Shown here piece after piece: positions 53,300-61,354 of a stretch of 64,000 nucleotides of DNA; the first letter of the stretch is position 1, and every line of letters begins with the position of its first letter. The position numbers were made by a program, and so were the translations under genes. The stretch comes from CAVSRC01 sp963730325 (GTDB lineage: Bacteria; Pseudomonadota; Alphaproteobacteria; Rhizobiales; Kaistiaceae), in NCBI GenBank assembly GCA_963730325.1, contig CAVSRC010000019.1, positions 434,001 through 498,000 of the forward strand, written 5' to 3'. Under the pieces are notes generated by a model that saw only the letters and a list, made by a program, of their open reading frames with translations, ran no database searches and was not told the DNA's origin.

Positions 53300-55509
53300 A
53301 GCGCCGGCTCCGGACGCAGCTGATCGAGCAGAGGCAGCCCCTGATCGGCCACGGCTTGACGAAGCCCATCCTCGATATCGACGTCGCTGGCGCATGCCGC
53401 CGCTTCCAGCACCTTGGAGATGCTCGGCGAGGCTTCGCCCCCGATGACGCGCTTGACCGGCTGGTCCAGCCAGTCGAAGCAGCGATCCTGGATCTGGCTG
53501 GCCAATATCCCGCCATAAGACGTTCCGATGGGCCCTTGCTCGACCACGAGCACGCTGCCCGTCTTGCGGATCGAGGCCTCGATCGTCGCCCAGTCGAGAC
53601 CGGCCCGGTCCAGGCTGCGCAGATCGATGATCTCCGCATCGATCCCGAGCCGTTCCACCGCCGACGCCACGCGGCTGACCATCGACAGATAGGTGATGAC
53701 CGTGAGCTGCGTGCCCTGCCGGACGACCTTCGCCTTACCCAGCGGAATGAAGTAGTCGTAGTCGTCGACCGGCGCTGGTCCCCTGGATGCGTAGAGATCG
53801 ACATGCTCGATCACCAGCACGGGGTCCTTGCATCGCAGCGCGCTGTTCATCAGCCCGACATAGTCGAACGGCGTCGACGGCGCGACGATCCGCCAGCCGA
53901 CGGACGTCGCGAAGATCCCGGCCGGATCCATCGAATGCTGCGATCCATACCCGGTCCCCATCGCCACCTTGGTCCTGAGGACGAGCGGCACCTCGCTGTC
54001 GCCACCGAACATGTGGCGTGCCTTTGCGATCTGGTTGAAGACCTGATCCGCCGCGACCCACATGAAGTCGGGATACATGAACTCCACGACGGGAATATAC
54101 CGACCGTCCAGCGCCATACCGCCGGCCAGGCCGACGAATGCGTTCTCGCTGATCGGCGTCCCGATCACGCGATCCGGAAACGCGTCGGTCAAACCCCGTG
54201 TGGCCCCGTTCGTGCCGCCCTTGAGCCGGTGAACATCTTCTCCCAAAACGAAGATGCGCGGGTCGGCCTCCATGCGCTTCTTCATGACGTCGGCCACGAC
54301 ATCGATGAACTTGGCGTCGGAAACGACCGCGCCGGTGAACGTCTCGAGCTCTTCGGTGCGAACGCCATCGAATTCCGACAGGTCGCCGCGGATGCCAAAA
54401 TCGCGAAAGCCCGCTTCAGGCCACAGGGACGGCCGGATGCGCCGTTTGCCTTCGTGCTCCTCGATGAGTTCGTCGGTGACGTCGTTCATCAAAGCGAGGC
54501 ATCGCTCGCGCAGGTTCGCTACGTCCTGCTCGCCGATGAGCTGTCGCTCCTGCATCTCCTTGGCCAGCCGGTCCAGCGGATCGCGGGCGCGCCATTCGGC
54601 CTCTTCGGCTTTCGTCCGATAGCCGAACGCGCTGCCCGGCATGGGGCCGTTCTGATGGAAGAAACGGTAGGTGTCGGCTTCGATGATCGTCGGACCATCG
54701 CCGGCGCGCATGATCGCGAGGGCTTCCTGCGTCGCCAGCCGCACCGCCAGCGGGTCCATGCCGTCGACTTTCCAGGAGGGAATGCCGAAGCCGAGACCTC
54801 TGGCGGAGAGACGGGTCTCCAGCGTCGATTCGTTGACGCAGGTGGAGACCGCGTAGCGATTGTTCTCGATGAAGAAGCAGAGCGGCAGCTTCCACGTCGC
54901 CGCGAGATTCATCGTCTCCAGCACCGAGCCAATGTTCGCGGCGCCGTCACCGAAATAGGTGAATACGGCGTCGCCGGTCCCGGCGCGCTTGTGCGCCCAG
55001 GCGGCGCCGGCTGCCATGGGAACCCCGCCGCCGACGATCGCGTTCGAGCCGAGGACGCCCGCCTCGCGCCAGCGAAGATGCATCGATCCGCCGCGCCCGC
55101 GGCAGAACCCCTGGGCGAGCCCAAGGATCTCCGCGAGGGTTCTTTTCGAAAGCTGCCGCACCGGTTCATTGAACGGCGTGGTCACCGTGAACCCATCGGG
55201 CGCGACATAGCGCAGCGACTTGGCGAGAAACTGGTGATGGGCCCTGTGGGAACCGTTGACCTGGTCGGAAACCCGCATCACGGCGGCCGAGCCGACGGCG
55301 CCCCCCTCCTGACCGACCGCGGAATGGGCCGGGCCATGGACGAGGCCCTGGCCCGCCAGTTCGAGAACCTTCTCCTCAAAGGCCCGGATCAGGTGCATGG
55401 ACGCCAGCATGGTGGCGGCCGCCGAAGGATCCAGGGCCGACCTGTCGGCGGGCGTCGTCGTCAGCTCGTGCCAGACAGCGGCCTGTTTCAGCGTGGTGTG
55501 CTTCGGCAT
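53296..55509 (-). CDS. 2-oxoacid dehydrogenase E1, fused alpha-beta subunits
   Basis: Thiamine-diphosphate decarboxylase of a 2-oxoacid dehydrogenase complex. The 737-residue product joins the alpha subunit (RAFEEKVLELAGQGLVHGPAHSAVGQEGGAVGSAAVM..., TPP motif GDGAANIGSVLETMNLAATWKLPLCFFIENN) to a complete beta subunit (DVVADVMKKRMEADPRIFVLGEDVHRLKGGTNGATRGLTDAF..., TPISENAFVGLAGGMALDGRYIPVVEFMYPDFMW). In most bacteria these are two genes. ATG 55509 is preceded by GGGAGTTTGAA. Acetoin, pyruvate or 2-oxoisovalerate dehydrogenases all share these motifs, so the substrate is open. Translationally coupled to the E2 gene. Confidence 0.92.
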   Translation of the reverse strand: MPKHTTLKQAAVWHELTTTPADRSALDPSAAATMLASMHLIRAFEEKVLELAGQGLVHGPAHSAVGQEGGAVGSAAVMRVSDQVNGSHRAHHQFLAKSLRYVAPDGFTVTTPFNEPVRQLSKRTLAEILGLAQGFCRGRGGSMHLRWREAGVLGSNAIVGGGVPMAAGAAWAHKRAGTGDAVFTYFGDGAANIGSVLETMNLAATWKLPLCFFIENNRYAVSTCVNESTLETRLSARGLGFGIPSWKVDGMDPLAVRLATQEALAIMRAGDGPTIIEADTYRFFHQNGPMPGSAFGYRTKAEEAEWRARDPLDRLAKEMQERQLIGEQDVANLRERCLALMNDVTDELIEEHEGKRRIRPSLWPEAGFRDFGIRGDLSEFDGVRTEELETFTGAVVSDAKFIDVVADVMKKRMEADPRIFVLGEDVHRLKGGTNGATRGLTDAFPDRVIGTPISENAFVGLAGGMALDGRYIPVVEFMYPDFMWVAADQVFNQIAKARHMFGGDSEVPLVLRTKVAMGTGYGSQHSMDPAGIFATSVGWRIVAPSTPFDYVGLMNSALRCKDPVLVIEHVDLYASRGPAPVDDYDYFIPLGKAKVVRQGTQLTVITYLSMVSRVASAVERLGIDAEIIDLRSLDRAGLDWATIEASIRKTGSVLVVEQGPIGTSYGGILASQIQDRCFDWLDQPVKRVIGGEASPSISKVLEAAACASDVDIEDGLRQAVADQGLPLLDQLRPEPAL

Positions 55510-55531
55510 TTCAAACTCCCATGAAACTGAT

Positions 55532-55813
55532 TCAGCCCTCTGCCGCTGTCCACCCGCCAGACAAGGGGAGAGCGGACTTGTCCTGGCTGAAAGCCTCTGG
55601 AAGGCAGGTGTCCGCGGTCGAGCGGCGGGCGATGGAAAGGCGCGCCGCGCGCAGCGCATCGTCGGAGACGCCATAGGCGGCAGAGGTCCGACGCCCTTTG
55701 CGCCGGTCGCATTGCGCCAGCCCGTCGGGCGACGGCGCGACAGCCCCGCCCCTGCCAGCGATGCCCCATCCGGGCGACGAGGCCATTGTCGGATTGTTGC
55801 GCGCGACGGACAT
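55532..55813 (-). CDS. Possible small coupled gene, unrecognised
   Basis: A 93-codon frame fills the 303-base gap between the SDR and E1 genes. Its ATG overlaps the SDR stop in the form TGATG, and the stop lies 22 bases before the E1 start. The third codon positions are mostly G or C, as in neighbouring genes. The product (MSVARNNPTMASSPGWGIAG...) has no family I recognise and no membrane segment. A competing frame on the same strand is also open, so it may instead be non-coding spacer or the decayed remains of another gene. Confidence 0.33.
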   Translation of the reverse strand: MSVARNNPTMASSPGWGIAGRGGAVAPSPDGLAQCDRRKGRRTSAAYGVSDDALRAARLSIARRSTADTCLPEAFSQDKSALPLSGGWTAAEG

Positions 55814-56580
55814 CAGTACATGAGCCAGCCACCACTCACATTGATGGTGGCTCCGGTGATGTAGCCGGCATGGTTGGATGCGAGGAACAACACCGCGCCT
55901 GCCAATTCTGACGGTTGCGCCAGATAGCCGAGCGGGATGTCGGCGACGACGTCGGCAAGCGCCTCATCGGTCATGCCGCTGCGCAACATTGTGGTGTCGG
56001 CAGCCCCCGGTGACACCGCGTTGACGGTGATCTTGTCTTTGGCGAGCGAGCGGGCGAGGCCGCGCGTCATGGACACGATGCCGCCCTTAGTCGCCGCGTA
56101 GGCGACCGAGCCACCGTAGCCGCCGCTCCACCAGCCTTGCGAGGTGAAGTTGATGATGCGGCCACCGCCGCCCTGGTCCCTGAACGCGCGCGCCGCGGCC
56201 TGGCACAGGAAGAACGTCGACTTCAGATTGACGTCGTGCTGGAGGTCCCAATCCTGTTCCGTAACCTGGTCAACAGTGTCGCGTCGCACCAGCACCGCCG
56301 CCGCGCAGACCAGCACGTCAAGGCGGCCGAATGCCTCTTTCACGGTTTCGATGAGCGCGGCGTGACCGGCGATCGGGCGAAGATCGGCCGCGAGAGGCAG
56401 ATGCGGCCCGCCTTCCATTTCGGCGACAAGGGCACTGACCTTGTCCTGGTACAGATCGACGGTGGCGACGCGCGCACCCGCCGCGGCAAAGGCCAGGGCG
56501 ACCTCCCGTCCGATGCCCCCTGCCGCACCCGTGACCAGCACGCCCTTGCCCTCGAGCCCGGACGCGAGATTCCAAGCCAT
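55813..56580 (-). CDS. Short-chain dehydrogenase/reductase, probable sugar or sugar-acid dehydrogenase
   Basis: Classical SDR of 255 residues. The cofactor motif TGAAGGIG is at residues 17-24, the acidic Asp42 after strand 2 (VATVDLYQDK) favours NAD(H), and the catalytic set Ser147, Tyr161 and Lys165 is present in NFTSQGW...YAATKGG. The C-terminal INVSGGWLMY is typical. ATG 56580 follows AGGAGAACAAAC. It sits in a rhamnose-type operon, where SDRs oxidise sugars at C1 or 2-keto-3-deoxy acids; either role would fit, and the exact substrate is inferred only from context. Confidence 0.9.
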   Translation of the reverse strand: MAWNLASGLEGKGVLVTGAAGGIGREVALAFAAAGARVATVDLYQDKVSALVAEMEGGPHLPLAADLRPIAGHAALIETVKEAFGRLDVLVCAAAVLVRRDTVDQVTEQDWDLQHDVNLKSTFFLCQAAARAFRDQGGGGRIINFTSQGWWSGGYGGSVAYAATKGGIVSMTRGLARSLAKDKITVNAVSPGAADTTMLRSGMTDEALADVVADIPLGYLAQPSELAGAVLFLASNHAGYITGATINVSGGWLMY

Positions 56581-56719
56581 GTTTGTTCTCCTGTCAGCGG
56601 CCGAACGACGGCGCAACGTTGCGAATGCGGCCCCGGCCGCCGCGCCTTCCGGCTTCGACAAGCGCCGATCCACTTGATCGCTGTCGCACGGACGGACGCG
56701 CGTATCGACGGACGAAAGG

Positions 56720-57802
56720 TCAGACATCGGCCCGTGCCTTGCCGGCTTTCGAAACGGCGCCGGCAATCACCTGGCCGAGGGCTTGCGTGGACGCATCGCC
56801 CCCCATATCGCGCGTGAGGTTTTCGCCCGACGCCAGGACGCGCTCGATCGCTGCGATAATCGCCGCTGCAGCATCCGCGGCGCCAAGGTGATCGAGCATC
56901 ATGGCGCCCGACCAGATCTGGCCGATCGGGTTCGCGATGTTTTGCCCGGCGATGTCCGGCGCCGCGCCATGGACCGGTTCGAACATCGAGGGAAAACGGC
57001 GCTCGGGATTGAGGCACGCCGACGGAGCGATGCCGATCGTTCCGGTCACCGCCGCGCCGAGATCCGACAGGATGTCGCCGAACAGGTTGCTCGCCACCAC
57101 GACATCGAAGGTCGACGGTCGGCGCACGAAATGGGCAGTCAGAATGTCGATATGGTACTGCTCCACCGCGACATCGCTGTAGGTCTCGGCGATTGCCCGG
57201 AAGCGCTCGTCCCAGAATGGCATCGTATGGATGATACCGTTCGACTTGGTGGCGGAGGTGACCTTCCGCCGCGGCCGGCTACGGGCGAGATCGAATGCGA
57301 ACTTCATCACGCGATCGCATCCGCGGCGCGTCATGACCGTGTCTTGAACGACCATTTCGTCCGCAGTGCCGGGAAACATCCGGCCGCCGATCTCGCTGTA
57401 TTCACCCTCGGTGTTTTCCCTCACGATCAGGAAGTCGATCGCGACGGGATCGGCCAGCGGCGACGGAACGCCCTCGAAATACCGCACTGGCCTCAGGTTC
57501 ACGTATTGATCGAAGCCACGCCGGATCGGCATCAACAGCGACCACAGGGACTCGGCGTCGGGCACGGTCGGCCATCCGACGGCTCCAAGAAAGATCGCAT
57601 CGTGCGAGGCGATCTTCTTCAGCCCGTCCTCCGGCATCATCCGTCCGTGCTGGGCGTGGTAGTCGCATCCCCAGTCGAAGAAATCCCAGCGAATGTCGAT
57701 CCCGAACGCGCGGCTTGCGGCATCGACGACGCGAATTCCCTCGGGCACGACCTCCTTGCCGATCCCGTCGCCCGCGATCACGGCGACCCGCAATGCGGTC
57801 AT
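56720..57802 (-). CDS. Isopropylmalate/tartrate dehydrogenase family oxidative decarboxylase
   Basis: Metal- and NAD-dependent beta-decarboxylating dehydrogenase, 360 residues. The N-terminus VAVIAGDGIGKEVVPEGIRVV and the segment WGCDYHAQHGRMMPEDGLKKIASHDAIFLGAVGWPTVPD match the tartrate/D-malate dehydrogenase (TtuC/YeaU) branch rather than leucine biosynthesis. The catalytic Tyr/Lys segments (EGEYSEIGG, TSATKSNGI) and the metal-binding SNLFGDILSDLGAAVTG are intact. An SD GGGAGG precedes ATG 57802. In this operon it probably oxidises a 2-hydroxy-3-carboxylate-type intermediate; a simple rhamnose pathway does not need such an enzyme. Confidence 0.88.
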   Translation of the reverse strand: MTALRVAVIAGDGIGKEVVPEGIRVVDAASRAFGIDIRWDFFDWGCDYHAQHGRMMPEDGLKKIASHDAIFLGAVGWPTVPDAESLWSLLMPIRRGFDQYVNLRPVRYFEGVPSPLADPVAIDFLIVRENTEGEYSEIGGRMFPGTADEMVVQDTVMTRRGCDRVMKFAFDLARSRPRRKVTSATKSNGIIHTMPFWDERFRAIAETYSDVAVEQYHIDILTAHFVRRPSTFDVVVASNLFGDILSDLGAAVTGTIGIAPSACLNPERRFPSMFEPVHGAAPDIAGQNIANPIGQIWSGAMMLDHLGAADAAAAIIAAIERVLASGENLTRDMGGDASTQALGQVIAGAVSKAGKARADV

Positions 57803-57952
57803 TCGCCTGCCCTCCCGGCCGGCACGACGCGCCCGGCGGCCGCACTGCTCATCACACGCGCGACGGCTGTGGCGACAACGACGCGGTTCCCGAGATCAAA
57901 GGTATCCATGATGGAGCGCACCTCCGGCGGCGCATCGTTCGCAGACGCGCCA

Positions 57953-58267
57953 TCAATCCATGTGAAAGACTTCGACGAGCGGCGTCATCGTCGGCGACCC
58001 ATCGGGATTGGTGGCCATGATGTCACCCATGTGCTCGTACCATCGCTTCATCAGAGCATCGGCATCGAGATCGTCGATCGGGCTGCCCTCGACCTCGTAA
58101 TTGATGGCGAACAGAATGTTCGTCTCCGGATCATGGAAGATCGTGTAGTCGCGCACCCCGTGAGCGGAGAGCAGATCGCGAAGCTCGGGCCAGATCTCGT
58201 CGTGGCGCTTCTTGTATTCGGCAGCGCAGCCTGGATTGAGCTTCATCTTGAAACCAATGCGTTTCAT
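57953..58267 (-). CDS. rhaM: L-rhamnose mutarotase (RhaM/RhaU)
   Basis: Interconverts anomers of rhamnose or a similar hexose as it enters the cell. 104 residues of the ferredoxin-like RhaM family: MKRIGFKMKLNPGCAAEYKKRHDEIWPELRDLLSAHGVRDYTIFHDPETNILFAINYEVE, then MKRWYEHMGDIMATNPDGSPTMTPLVEVFHMD, with the catalytic-type histidine near the start (KKRHDEIWPEL) and the conserved RWYEHM. ATG 58267 has GGAGG five bases upstream. It follows rhaS across a strong hairpin, matching the rhizobial rhaSTPQU gene set. Confidence 0.93.
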   Translation of the reverse strand: MKRIGFKMKLNPGCAAEYKKRHDEIWPELRDLLSAHGVRDYTIFHDPETNILFAINYEVEGSPIDDLDADALMKRWYEHMGDIMATNPDGSPTMTPLVEVFHMD

Positions 58268-58289
58268 GGCAGCCTCCATCGCAATGGAA

Positions 58290-58315
58290 GGAGAGCCGGC
58301 CGGTGCCGGCTCTCC
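58290..58315 (-). promoter_or_regulatory. Intercistronic hairpin between rhaS and rhaM
   Basis: A perfect 11-bp stem, GGAGAGCCGGC (58290-58300) with GCCGGCTCTCC (58305-58315), loop of four, lies directly after the binding-protein gene. No T-run follows on the minus strand. As with the hairpin after aapJ, it probably stabilises the binding-protein message; this is inferred. Confidence 0.75.
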
Positions 58316-58324
58316 TCCTACGCA

Positions 58325-59326
58325 TCAGAAATTGAAGTCGGCGATGTTCTCCTTGGTGAAGGTCGTGAGATCGGCCTGGGTGTTGATGACGCTCTTCGCG
58401 CCGATCGTGACCTTGCCGAGGCCCGGGACCTCGAAGACGGTGCCCGGCTCGTTCTTGATCGTGCCGTTCTTGACACCCACGGCGAGATACGCGCCGAGCA
58501 GACCCTCGTTGTACGGGCTCCACAGCTGGAACGCCTCGACCGTGCCGTTCTCGATGAACCGGCGCATCTGATTGGGCGTGCCCAATCCGACGACCTTCAC
58601 CTGGTCGGCCTTGCCGGCTGTCTCGACGACCTGGGCGGCCGCAGCCACACCGACCGTGGTCGGCGAGATGATGCCCTTGAGGTTCGGGTAGTTGGCGAGC
58701 AGCGCTTCGGCCTCGGTGGTCGACTTCTGCGGGTCATCGTTGCCGTAGGCGACGGTGACCAGCTTCATCTTTGCGTACTTGGGGTCCTTCGCGAGGGTGT
58801 CCTTCATCGCCGCGATCCAGACATTCTGATCGGGCGCGTCGGTGGTCGCCGAGAGAATGGCGATCTCGCCTTCGTAGCCGATCTCCGAGCCCAGCAGTTC
58901 AACCTGGGACGACCCCACCTTGGAGAAATCGACCGGGAGCAAAGCCGCATCGCGGTGGCTCTCGTTGCCGGGGACGTCGGAGTTGACCACGAGGACCATC
59001 GTCCCCTTCGCGCGGGCGCGATCGAACACCTGATTGAGCGCGTCCGGGCTGTTGGGCGAGATGGCCACAACGTTGACGCCGCGCTGAATCTGCGCCGTGA
59101 AGAAGGGGATCTGCGAAGTCGCTTCGGCCGAGGCCGGGGCAACCGTGGTGAAGTCGCAGCCGAGCGTCTTGCAGCCGTCGGTGAATCCCTTGACGATCGA
59201 GTCGAAATAGGGATTTCCCGTGTTCTTCGGAATGTAGACGATCGAAACCGAATTGGCCGCGCTGGCGGCGCCGCCCCATAGGCAAGCTCCGATGACCGCG
59301 GCGAGTATCGCTTTATGTTTCAGCAT
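58325..59326 (-). CDS. rhaS: Rhamnose-type sugar ABC transporter periplasmic binding protein
   Basis: Sugar-capturing protein of the CUT2 importer. ATG 59326 gives signal peptide LKHKAILAAVIGACLWGGAASA, then NSVSIVYIPKNTGNPYFDSIVKGFTDGCKTLGCDF, the periplasmic-binding-protein-4 start typical of RhaS, and later APDQNVWIAAMKDTLAKDPKYAKMKLVTVAYGNDDPQKSTTEAEALLANYPNLKGIISPT. 333 residues. A GTG three codons upstream is too close to GGAGGG to be the start. Followed by a stabilising hairpin and rhaM. Confidence 0.91.
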   Translation of the reverse strand: MLKHKAILAAVIGACLWGGAASAANSVSIVYIPKNTGNPYFDSIVKGFTDGCKTLGCDFTTVAPASAEATSQIPFFTAQIQRGVNVVAISPNSPDALNQVFDRARAKGTMVLVVNSDVPGNESHRDAALLPVDFSKVGSSQVELLGSEIGYEGEIAILSATTDAPDQNVWIAAMKDTLAKDPKYAKMKLVTVAYGNDDPQKSTTEAEALLANYPNLKGIISPTTVGVAAAAQVVETAGKADQVKVVGLGTPNQMRRFIENGTVEAFQLWSPYNEGLLGAYLAVGVKNGTIKNEPGTVFEVPGLGKVTIGAKSVINTQADLTTFTKENIADFNF

Positions 59327-59363
59327 TTGTTTCACTCCCTCCTTCTGTTGAACGAATTCCTCG

Positions 59364-60368
59364 TCAGCGCTGGCTGCGAGCGTAGATCGCGTTGGTCGCG
59401 ATGATCGAGACGATGAGCAGAACGCCCATCGCCGTGAGCTGGGCGTTGATGGCGATGTTGGCGACCGTCATGCCGGTGGCGATGATGATCAGGAGCCAAG
59501 ACGCCAGGAAAGTACCGAGGATGGTTCCGCGGCCGCCGAAGATGTAGGCGCCGCCAAGCATGACGATCAGCACCATCGTCAGCTCGCCACCGCTGGCCAA
59601 ATCGTAGCGCACCGACCCCAGGCGCGAGGCGGCCATCATGCCCGCAATCGCGCTGGTCACGCCGGAGGCCAGAAACAGGTAGATCTTGATCCGTCGCACG
59701 CGGATTCCGGCATGTATCGCCGCCGTCTCGCTGACGCCGATCTGATAGATTTGTCGGCCGTAGATCGTAGTGCCGAGGAAAAGGCCGAGGACGATCGAGG
59801 CGATGACGAAGATGACGACCGGAACCGGAACGATCCCCACCATGCGGTAGTCGATGCCAACGAACCAGTCGGGAAAGCCGCCAATCGACTTGTCGCCAGC
59901 CAGCACCTGGGCGAGGCCGCGATAGAGCGTCAGCGTGCCGATCGTGACGATGATCGAGGGAAGCCGCAGGACGGTGACGAAGAAGCCGTTGAGGGCGCCC
60001 ATGGCAAGACCGGAAAGAAGACTGACGCCCATGGCGACCACGATCGGCGCACCGGCCCGGTAGACGGCGGCGAATAGACAAGCGGAAAGCGCCATCTGAG
60101 CGGCCGGAGACAGGTCGATCTCGCCGGCGATGATGACCAGGGTCAGCACGAGTGCGACGATGGCGAACTCGGTGTAGTAGGTCGCGCTCTCCAGGATGAA
60201 TTCGAGATCGGCGAAATATGGCGACAGCCGGGCGCCGATCCCGATGGCGATGAGCAGAAACAGGAAGGTCGCCGTCTCCGGGCGAATCAAGATGACCTGC
60301 CAGAGCGGCCGCAAGGGCGCTGCTTCGCGGGCGCTCGAAGCCAGCAGCGGCGTTTCGGTCGCGTTCAT
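59364..60368 (-). CDS. rhaQ: Rhamnose-type sugar ABC transporter permease
   Basis: Inner-membrane permease of the CUT2 sugar importer, 334 residues. It has about ten hydrophobic segments, the branched-chain/ribose permease pattern GEIDLSPAAQMALSACLFAAVY, LNGFFVTVLRLPSIIVTIGTLTLYRGLAQVLAG, and ALGGAY-like glycine-rich turns (MLGGAYIFGGRGTILGTFLASWLL). Its start overlaps the upstream permease stop by four bases. The rhaQ/rhaP distinction is by gene order only. Confidence 0.91.
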   Translation of the reverse strand: MNATETPLLASSAREAAPLRPLWQVILIRPETATFLFLLIAIGIGARLSPYFADLEFILESATYYTEFAIVALVLTLVIIAGEIDLSPAAQMALSACLFAAVYRAGAPIVVAMGVSLLSGLAMGALNGFFVTVLRLPSIIVTIGTLTLYRGLAQVLAGDKSIGGFPDWFVGIDYRMVGIVPVPVVIFVIASIVLGLFLGTTIYGRQIYQIGVSETAAIHAGIRVRRIKIYLFLASGVTSAIAGMMAASRLGSVRYDLASGGELTMVLIVMLGGAYIFGGRGTILGTFLASWLLIIIATGMTVANIAINAQLTAMGVLLIVSIIATNAIYARSQR

Positions 60369-61354
60369 GCTCCGCTTCCCCGGGACAGCAACCCCGTTAT
60401 GCCGCCCTTGCGGACGGTCCGGTCGATGACGAGGGCAACCAGAATGATGGCGCCGTAGATGGCGTGCTCCCAGAACCCGGACACACCGAGAACCGGCAGC
60501 GCGACCTGAACGGCGCCGAGCAGCAGGACACCAAGCACCGTGCCGAGCACGGTGCCGAGCCCGCCATTCATGCTGACGCCGCCGATCACCACGGCCGCGA
60601 TCACGATGAATTCAAAGCCGACGCCGGTAATGCCCGGATTCACGTAGCCAAAACGGGCCGCATACATGATGCCCGCAAGCCCAGCGAGCGCGCCGGACAG
60701 CGTGAAAACCAGAACCGTGACCGGCATGACGCGGATGCCGCGCAAGGGTGCCGCGACCGGTTTGGAGCCGATGGCATATATCTGACGCCCGACCTGGGTG
60801 AAGGTCAGAAAGATGTAGGTCGCGATGGCAACGGCAAATCCGATGATGACGATCCACGGGATGCCGATCGGCGAGGTCTGCGCCATCCGGATCAGAGGTT
60901 CCGGAATGTTGTTCGGATCGATCTGGCGCGCCCCGGAAAGAATGAAAAGCAGGCCGCGGTAAAGACTGAGCGTCCCGAGGGTCACGATGATCGACGGCAG
61001 CTTGAAGACCGTGACGATCAGCCCGTTGAAGAAGCCGAGCGTTGCGCCGGAGAGGATCGCGACGGCGAAGCCCACATAGAGCGGCAGGTCGGGCCGATCG
61101 CGGAAGATCATGCCGGCGGCGATCGCCGAGAAACCCAGGATCGAGCCGATGGAGAGATCGACGTGGCGGGCGATGAGAACCATCATCTCGCCCATCGCCG
61201 CAACCATCATGAGCGGCACTGCGAGGAGTACGATGCGCAGCGTTTCCCCGGTCAGGAAACGCGGCTCCATCAGCCCGACGCTGAGCGAAAAGAGCACCAG
61301 CATGAAAGCAATGCCGGCCTCCCGGGCGCGAAGAACACGAACAAGACCGTTCAC
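60365..61354 (-). CDS. rhaP: Rhamnose-type sugar ABC transporter permease
   Basis: Second permease of the CUT2 importer, 329 residues. Typical segments are GEMMVLIARHVDLSIGSILGFSAIAAGMI, FFNGLIVTVFKLPSIIVTLGTLSLYRGLLFILSGARQI and VVIGGVSMNGGLGTVLGTVLGVLLLGAVQVALPVLG. It overlaps both neighbours by ATGA junctions, so the transporter genes are translationally coupled. It pairs with the following permease to form the channel. Confidence 0.91.
   Translation of the reverse strand: MNGLVRVLRAREAGIAFMLVLFSLSVGLMEPRFLTGETLRIVLLAVPLMMVAAMGEMMVLIARHVDLSIGSILGFSAIAAGMIFRDRPDLPLYVGFAVAILSGATLGFFNGLIVTVFKLPSIIVTLGTLSLYRGLLFILSGARQIDPNNIPEPLIRMAQTSPIGIPWIVIIGFAVAIATYIFLTFTQVGRQIYAIGSKPVAAPLRGIRVMPVTVLVFTLSGALAGLAGIMYAARFGYVNPGITGVGFEFIVIAAVVIGGVSMNGGLGTVLGTVLGVLLLGAVQVALPVLGVSGFWEHAIYGAIILVALVIDRTVRKGGITGLLSRGSGA

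Noticed and set aside
56783..59281. 832-codon frame antisense to the TtuC-like, rhaM and rhaS genes
   Set aside because: It crosses three well-supported genes and their junctions; antisense GC-rich artefact.
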